In this document: positions 61,485 through 64,000 of the stretch, piece after piece | Layout of the letters: each line of letters begins with the position of its first letter | Numbering within the stretch: position 1 is the stretch's first letter | Source: Proteiniphilum propionicum | GTDB taxonomy: Bacteria; Bacteroidota; Bacteroidia; Bacteroidales; Dysgonomonadaceae | NCBI RefSeq assembly: GCF_022267555.1 | Contig: NZ_CP073586.1 | Span: forward strand, 2,161,501 to 2,225,500 | Reading direction: 5' to 3' | Length of the DNA: 64,000 nucleotides | Program-made: the position numbers and the translations under genes | Notes under the pieces: model-generated | The model's database searches: none | What the model was told of the DNA's origin: nothing | Seen by the model: the letters and a program-made list of their open reading frames with translations, nothing else

Positions 61485-62669
61485 ATGAAATCTATTATAG
61501 TACTACATTTATTCATTATTTCCGTGCTCTCTGTTGCCGGCTGCAGCCCGGAGAAAAACAATAAATACTCTTCAACAGATGAGGCACACAAACAGATAAA
61601 AAACGTGGATTCACATTGTCACGATGATGAAGAAGATCATGATCATATTGATGAGATCACTTTTACCACTCAACAGGCTGAAGCGGCCGGACTGCAGCTG
61701 GAAACTATTGTGCCGGCCACTTTTACCGATGTTATCAGGACGAGCGGCCATATCATGCCGGCTTTGGGAGATGAGGCTATTATTGCTGCCACTTCCAGCG
61801 GAACAGTATCGTTTGCGGGAGCCACATTCACTGATGGTGTGGCCGTGAGGGCTGGTGAGGCCATAGTAGTCATCTCATCGAAAAACATTCAGGATGGTGA
61901 CCCTGTCATAAAAACCCGGGTAGAGTTTGAGACAGCAGAAAAAGAGTACCGACGTGCCGGGGAGCTGGTGAAAGAGCAAGTTATTTCAACCAGGGAGTAT
62001 GAACAGAGGCGTCTGGAATACGAAATGGCAAAAAACAGCTTTGAGGCTCTGGCTGCCCATGCCACACCTGGTGGTGTGAAGGTTACATCGCCCATTGGCG
62101 GATATATCAAAAACCTGATGGTCAGACAGGGAGAATATGTTTCGGTAGGGCAGACAATTGCAACCGTTTCACAGAACCGTCGGCTGCAACTGCGTGCAGA
62201 GGTCCCGGAAAATCATTTTAAAAGCCTCGGCAACATTGAGAGCGCCAATTTTCAGACATCGTATGACAATAGGGTCTATAAACTTTCGGAACTGAACGGG
62301 CGGCTATTGTCGTTTGGAAAAGGATCCATTGAAGAGTCGTCCTGCATTCCCGTCAACTTCGAATTCGATAATATCGGAGACATAATCTCCGGTTCTTATG
62401 TGACAGTATATCTGCTATCAGGTAAGATGGAAAATGTGATTTCCGTCCCGGTTTCAGCTTTAACCGAGGAACAGGGACTTTATTTTGTTTATCTGCAGCT
62501 GGATGAAGAGGGCTACAAGAAGCAGGAGGTGAAGCTTGGACAGAGTAATGGTGACAGGATCAGGGTACTCTCAGGACTAAGGCCGGGGGACCGGGTTGTA
62601 ATAAGAGGTGTTTATCAGGTAAAGCTGGCTGCAACATCATCTGTCTTACCCGAAGGGCATACTCATTAA
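61485..62669 (+). CDS. RND efflux periplasmic adaptor lipoprotein (CusB/CzcB-like)
   Basis: A 394-residue membrane fusion protein. The N-terminus (MKSIIVLHLFIISVLSVAGC) ends in a lipobox, so it is lipid-anchored. A His/Asp-rich stretch follows (VDSHCHDDEEDHDHIDEI, about residues 41-58), which suits a divalent metal sensor or binder. The barrel-sandwich/lipoyl halves (GTVSFAGATFTDGVAVRAGEAI and VTSPIGGYIKNLMVRQGEYV) and an alpha-hairpin (about 137-185) are typical. It joins the inner-membrane pump to an outer-membrane factor. The pump gene starts 19 bp later. Confidence 0.87.
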   Translation: MKSIIVLHLFIISVLSVAGCSPEKNNKYSSTDEAHKQIKNVDSHCHDDEEDHDHIDEITFTTQQAEAAGLQLETIVPATFTDVIRTSGHIMPALGDEAIIAATSSGTVSFAGATFTDGVAVRAGEAIVVISSKNIQDGDPVIKTRVEFETAEKEYRRAGELVKEQVISTREYEQRRLEYEMAKNSFEALAAHATPGGVKVTSPIGGYIKNLMVRQGEYVSVGQTIATVSQNRRLQLRAEVPENHFKSLGNIESANFQTSYDNRVYKLSELNGRLLSFGKGSIEESSCIPVNFEFDNIGDIISGSYVTVYLLSGKMENVISVPVSALTEEQGLYFVYLQLDEEGYKKQEVKLGQSNGDRIRVLSGLRPGDRVVIRGVYQVKLAATSSVLPEGHTH

Positions 62670-62688
62670 CTTTGAAAGGCGAAACAGA

Positions 62689-64000
62689 ATGTTAAACAAG
62701 ATCATAAAATTTTCGCTGAACAACCGTATGGTTGTGTTGGTGGCATCTGTATTGTTAATTATTGCGGGAACATACATTGCTGCCAATATGGAGGTGGATG
62801 TGTTTCCCGACCTGAATGCACCTACGGTTGTAGTGATGACAGAAGCTAAAGGAATGGCTCCCGAAGAGGTGGAGAGGCTGGTCACTTTTCCCGTTGAGAC
62901 AGCCGTGAATGGAGCCACCGGTGTGCGCCGTGTCCGCTCCTCTTCCACCACCGGATTCTCCATAGTGTGGGTAGAGTTTGATTGGGGAACGGATATCTAC
63001 CGTGCCCGACAGATTGTATCGGAAAAACTTGCTCTGGTAGGTGAGTCTTTGCCTTCCAACGTGGGTAATCCTACATTAGGGCCTCAATCGTCTATCCTGG
63101 GTGAAGTGATGATTATTGGGCTCACGGCAGACAGCACATCGATGCAGGAGCTGCGTACGATAGCTGACTGGACTGTTCGTCCTCGTCTGCTTTCTACTGG
63201 TGGTGTGGCTCAGGTAACAGTGATAGGTGGTGAAATCAGGGAATACCAGATACTGCTCAATCCCGGGAAGATGAAACATTATGGTGTTGGCCTTAACGAG
63301 ATAATGAGCGTGGTGAGACAAATGAACCGTAATGCTTCGGGAGGGGTCCTTTATGAGTATGGAAACGAATATATTATCCGTGGCATACTCTCTTCAAATG
63401 ATCCGTTGGTACTTGGTAAGACTGTTGTGAAGAGTGTGAACGATGTTCCTGTATATCTTGAGAACGTGGCTGAGGTAACAATCGGCAACAAAACTCCAAA
63501 GCTTGGTGTTGCATCGGAACGGGGAAAACCGGCGGTGCTGATTACTGTGACCAAGCAACCGGCTACAAGCACGCTGAAGCTGACCGATCAGCTGGACCGG
63601 TCGCTGGCAGAGCTTCAGGAGACACTCCCGGCGGATGTGAAACTCTCGACTGATATTTTCCGTCAGTCCCGTTTCATCGAAAATTCCATAAATAACGTTC
63701 AAAAGGCACTTTTAGAGGGAGGAATATTTGTTGTTTTCGTGCTCTTTATATTCCTGATGAATGCCAGGACAACCCTGATTTCGCTGGTTACTATCCCGAT
63801 TTCATTGTTGACCTCGGTTCTCGCGCTTAAAATGATGGGACTGACAATAAATACAATGAGCCTGGGAGGTATGGCTATAGCTATAGGTTCGCTTGTGGAC
63901 GATGCAATTGTGGATGTGGAGAATGTGTTCAAACGATTACGCCAAAACAGAGAGAAACCTATAGAAGAGCAGAAAAAAAAATTGACGGTTATCTTCGAAG
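62689..64000 (+). CDS. Heavy-metal RND efflux pump (CusA/CzcA family), N-terminal part
   Basis: The frame from the ATG at 62689 stays open to the window end (437 codons), so the gene is cut off. The start MLNKIIKFSLNNRMVVLVAS is the first helix of the HME-RND family. MEVDVFPDLNAPTVVVMTEA and EVERLVTFPVETAVNGATGV are the porter-domain signatures. A second set of helices begins near residue 346 (GGIFVVFVLFIFLMNARTTLI) with SLVDDAIVDVENVFKRLRQ close to the end. It expels metal ions such as Cu, Ag, Zn or Co from the periplasm with proton energy. It is co-transcribed with the adaptor gene upstream (19 bp). Confidence 0.9.
   Translation, partial: MLNKIIKFSLNNRMVVLVASVLLIIAGTYIAANMEVDVFPDLNAPTVVVMTEAKGMAPEEVERLVTFPVETAVNGATGVRRVRSSSTTGFSIVWVEFDWGTDIYRARQIVSEKLALVGESLPSNVGNPTLGPQSSILGEVMIIGLTADSTSMQELRTIADWTVRPRLLSTGGVAQVTVIGGEIREYQILLNPGKMKHYGVGLNEIMSVVRQMNRNASGGVLYEYGNEYIIRGILSSNDPLVLGKTVVKSVNDVPVYLENVAEVTIGNKTPKLGVASERGKPAVLITVTKQPATSTLKLTDQLDRSLAELQETLPADVKLSTDIFRQSRFIENSINNVQKALLEGGIFVVFVLFIFLMNARTTLISLVTIPISLLTSVLALKMMGLTINTMSLGGMAIAIGSLVDDAIVDVENVFKRLRQNREKPIEEQKKKLTVIFE

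Noticed and set aside
1-64000. tRNA or rRNA genes
   Set aside because: Intergenic regions were read for cloverleaf arms and rRNA blocks; none was recognised, though a tRNA search program was not available.

Overview
The window is chromosomal DNA of a member of the Bacteroidota, most likely order Bacteroidales. Three things in the sequence point there. Starts are preceded by TAnnTTTG -7 boxes (in one case TTTG-N20-TATATTTG) and lack purine-rich ribosome-binding sites. The housekeeping genes are typical of Bacteroidales: rny with zapA and a ZapB-like gene, a meso-DAP dehydrogenase, a GDE/GT4/GH57 polysaccharide cluster, and a nucleoside kinase with a ThrRS-like N-terminus. The mobile genes (IS1380-type IS, MobC/MobA, VapE/primase) are also of Bacteroides type. 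The genus cannot be told from the sequence alone.

The left part (1-26.2 kb) is ordinary chromosome: the end of a peptide transporter, a secreted TIM-barrel protein, an RNA m5C methyltransferase with a histidine kinase, the cell-division/RNA-decay genes, an alpha-glucan cluster on the minus strand, a rhomboid protease, ddh, lgt, a flavodiiron protein, nagB, an AddA-like helicase-nuclease, a SUI1-type factor, a Na/Pi cotransporter, a nucleoside kinase and mnmE.

From the last codons of mnmE to about 54.7 kb lies accessory DNA. The 18-bp end of mnmE (encoding FCIGK-stop) recurs at 44508 and again at 48036. This marks an 18.4-kb integrative mobilizable element (26163-44525) and a second, decayed 3.5-kb element (44508-48053) stacked at the same attachment site. 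Element 1 carries a four-HTH regulator, a tyrosine integrase, a VapE/primase replication pair, MobC and a relaxase with a candidate oriT, and a type III restriction-modification operon. That operon ends in an AlbA_2/HATPase gene containing an 11-bp tandem repeat that looks phase-variable. A 700-codon PIN-domain gene in element 1 is split by a 1668-bp IS1380-family insertion with a 5-bp target duplication. Element 2 keeps an intact AbiEi/AbiEii pair and a decayed gene. Beyond it are a lone AbiEi, a 24-codon remnant of its toxin, and a second, unrelated type III RM system around a broken DUF3800 gene. The whole stretch reads as a defence island built by repeated integration at mnmE.

The right part (54.8-64 kb) returns to chromosome: two L,D-transpeptidases on the minus strand, a 2-oxo-acid dehydrogenase E1alpha-E1beta-E2 operon, and a His-rich exported protein followed by the CusB/CusA-like parts of a heavy-metal RND efflux system that runs off the window edge.
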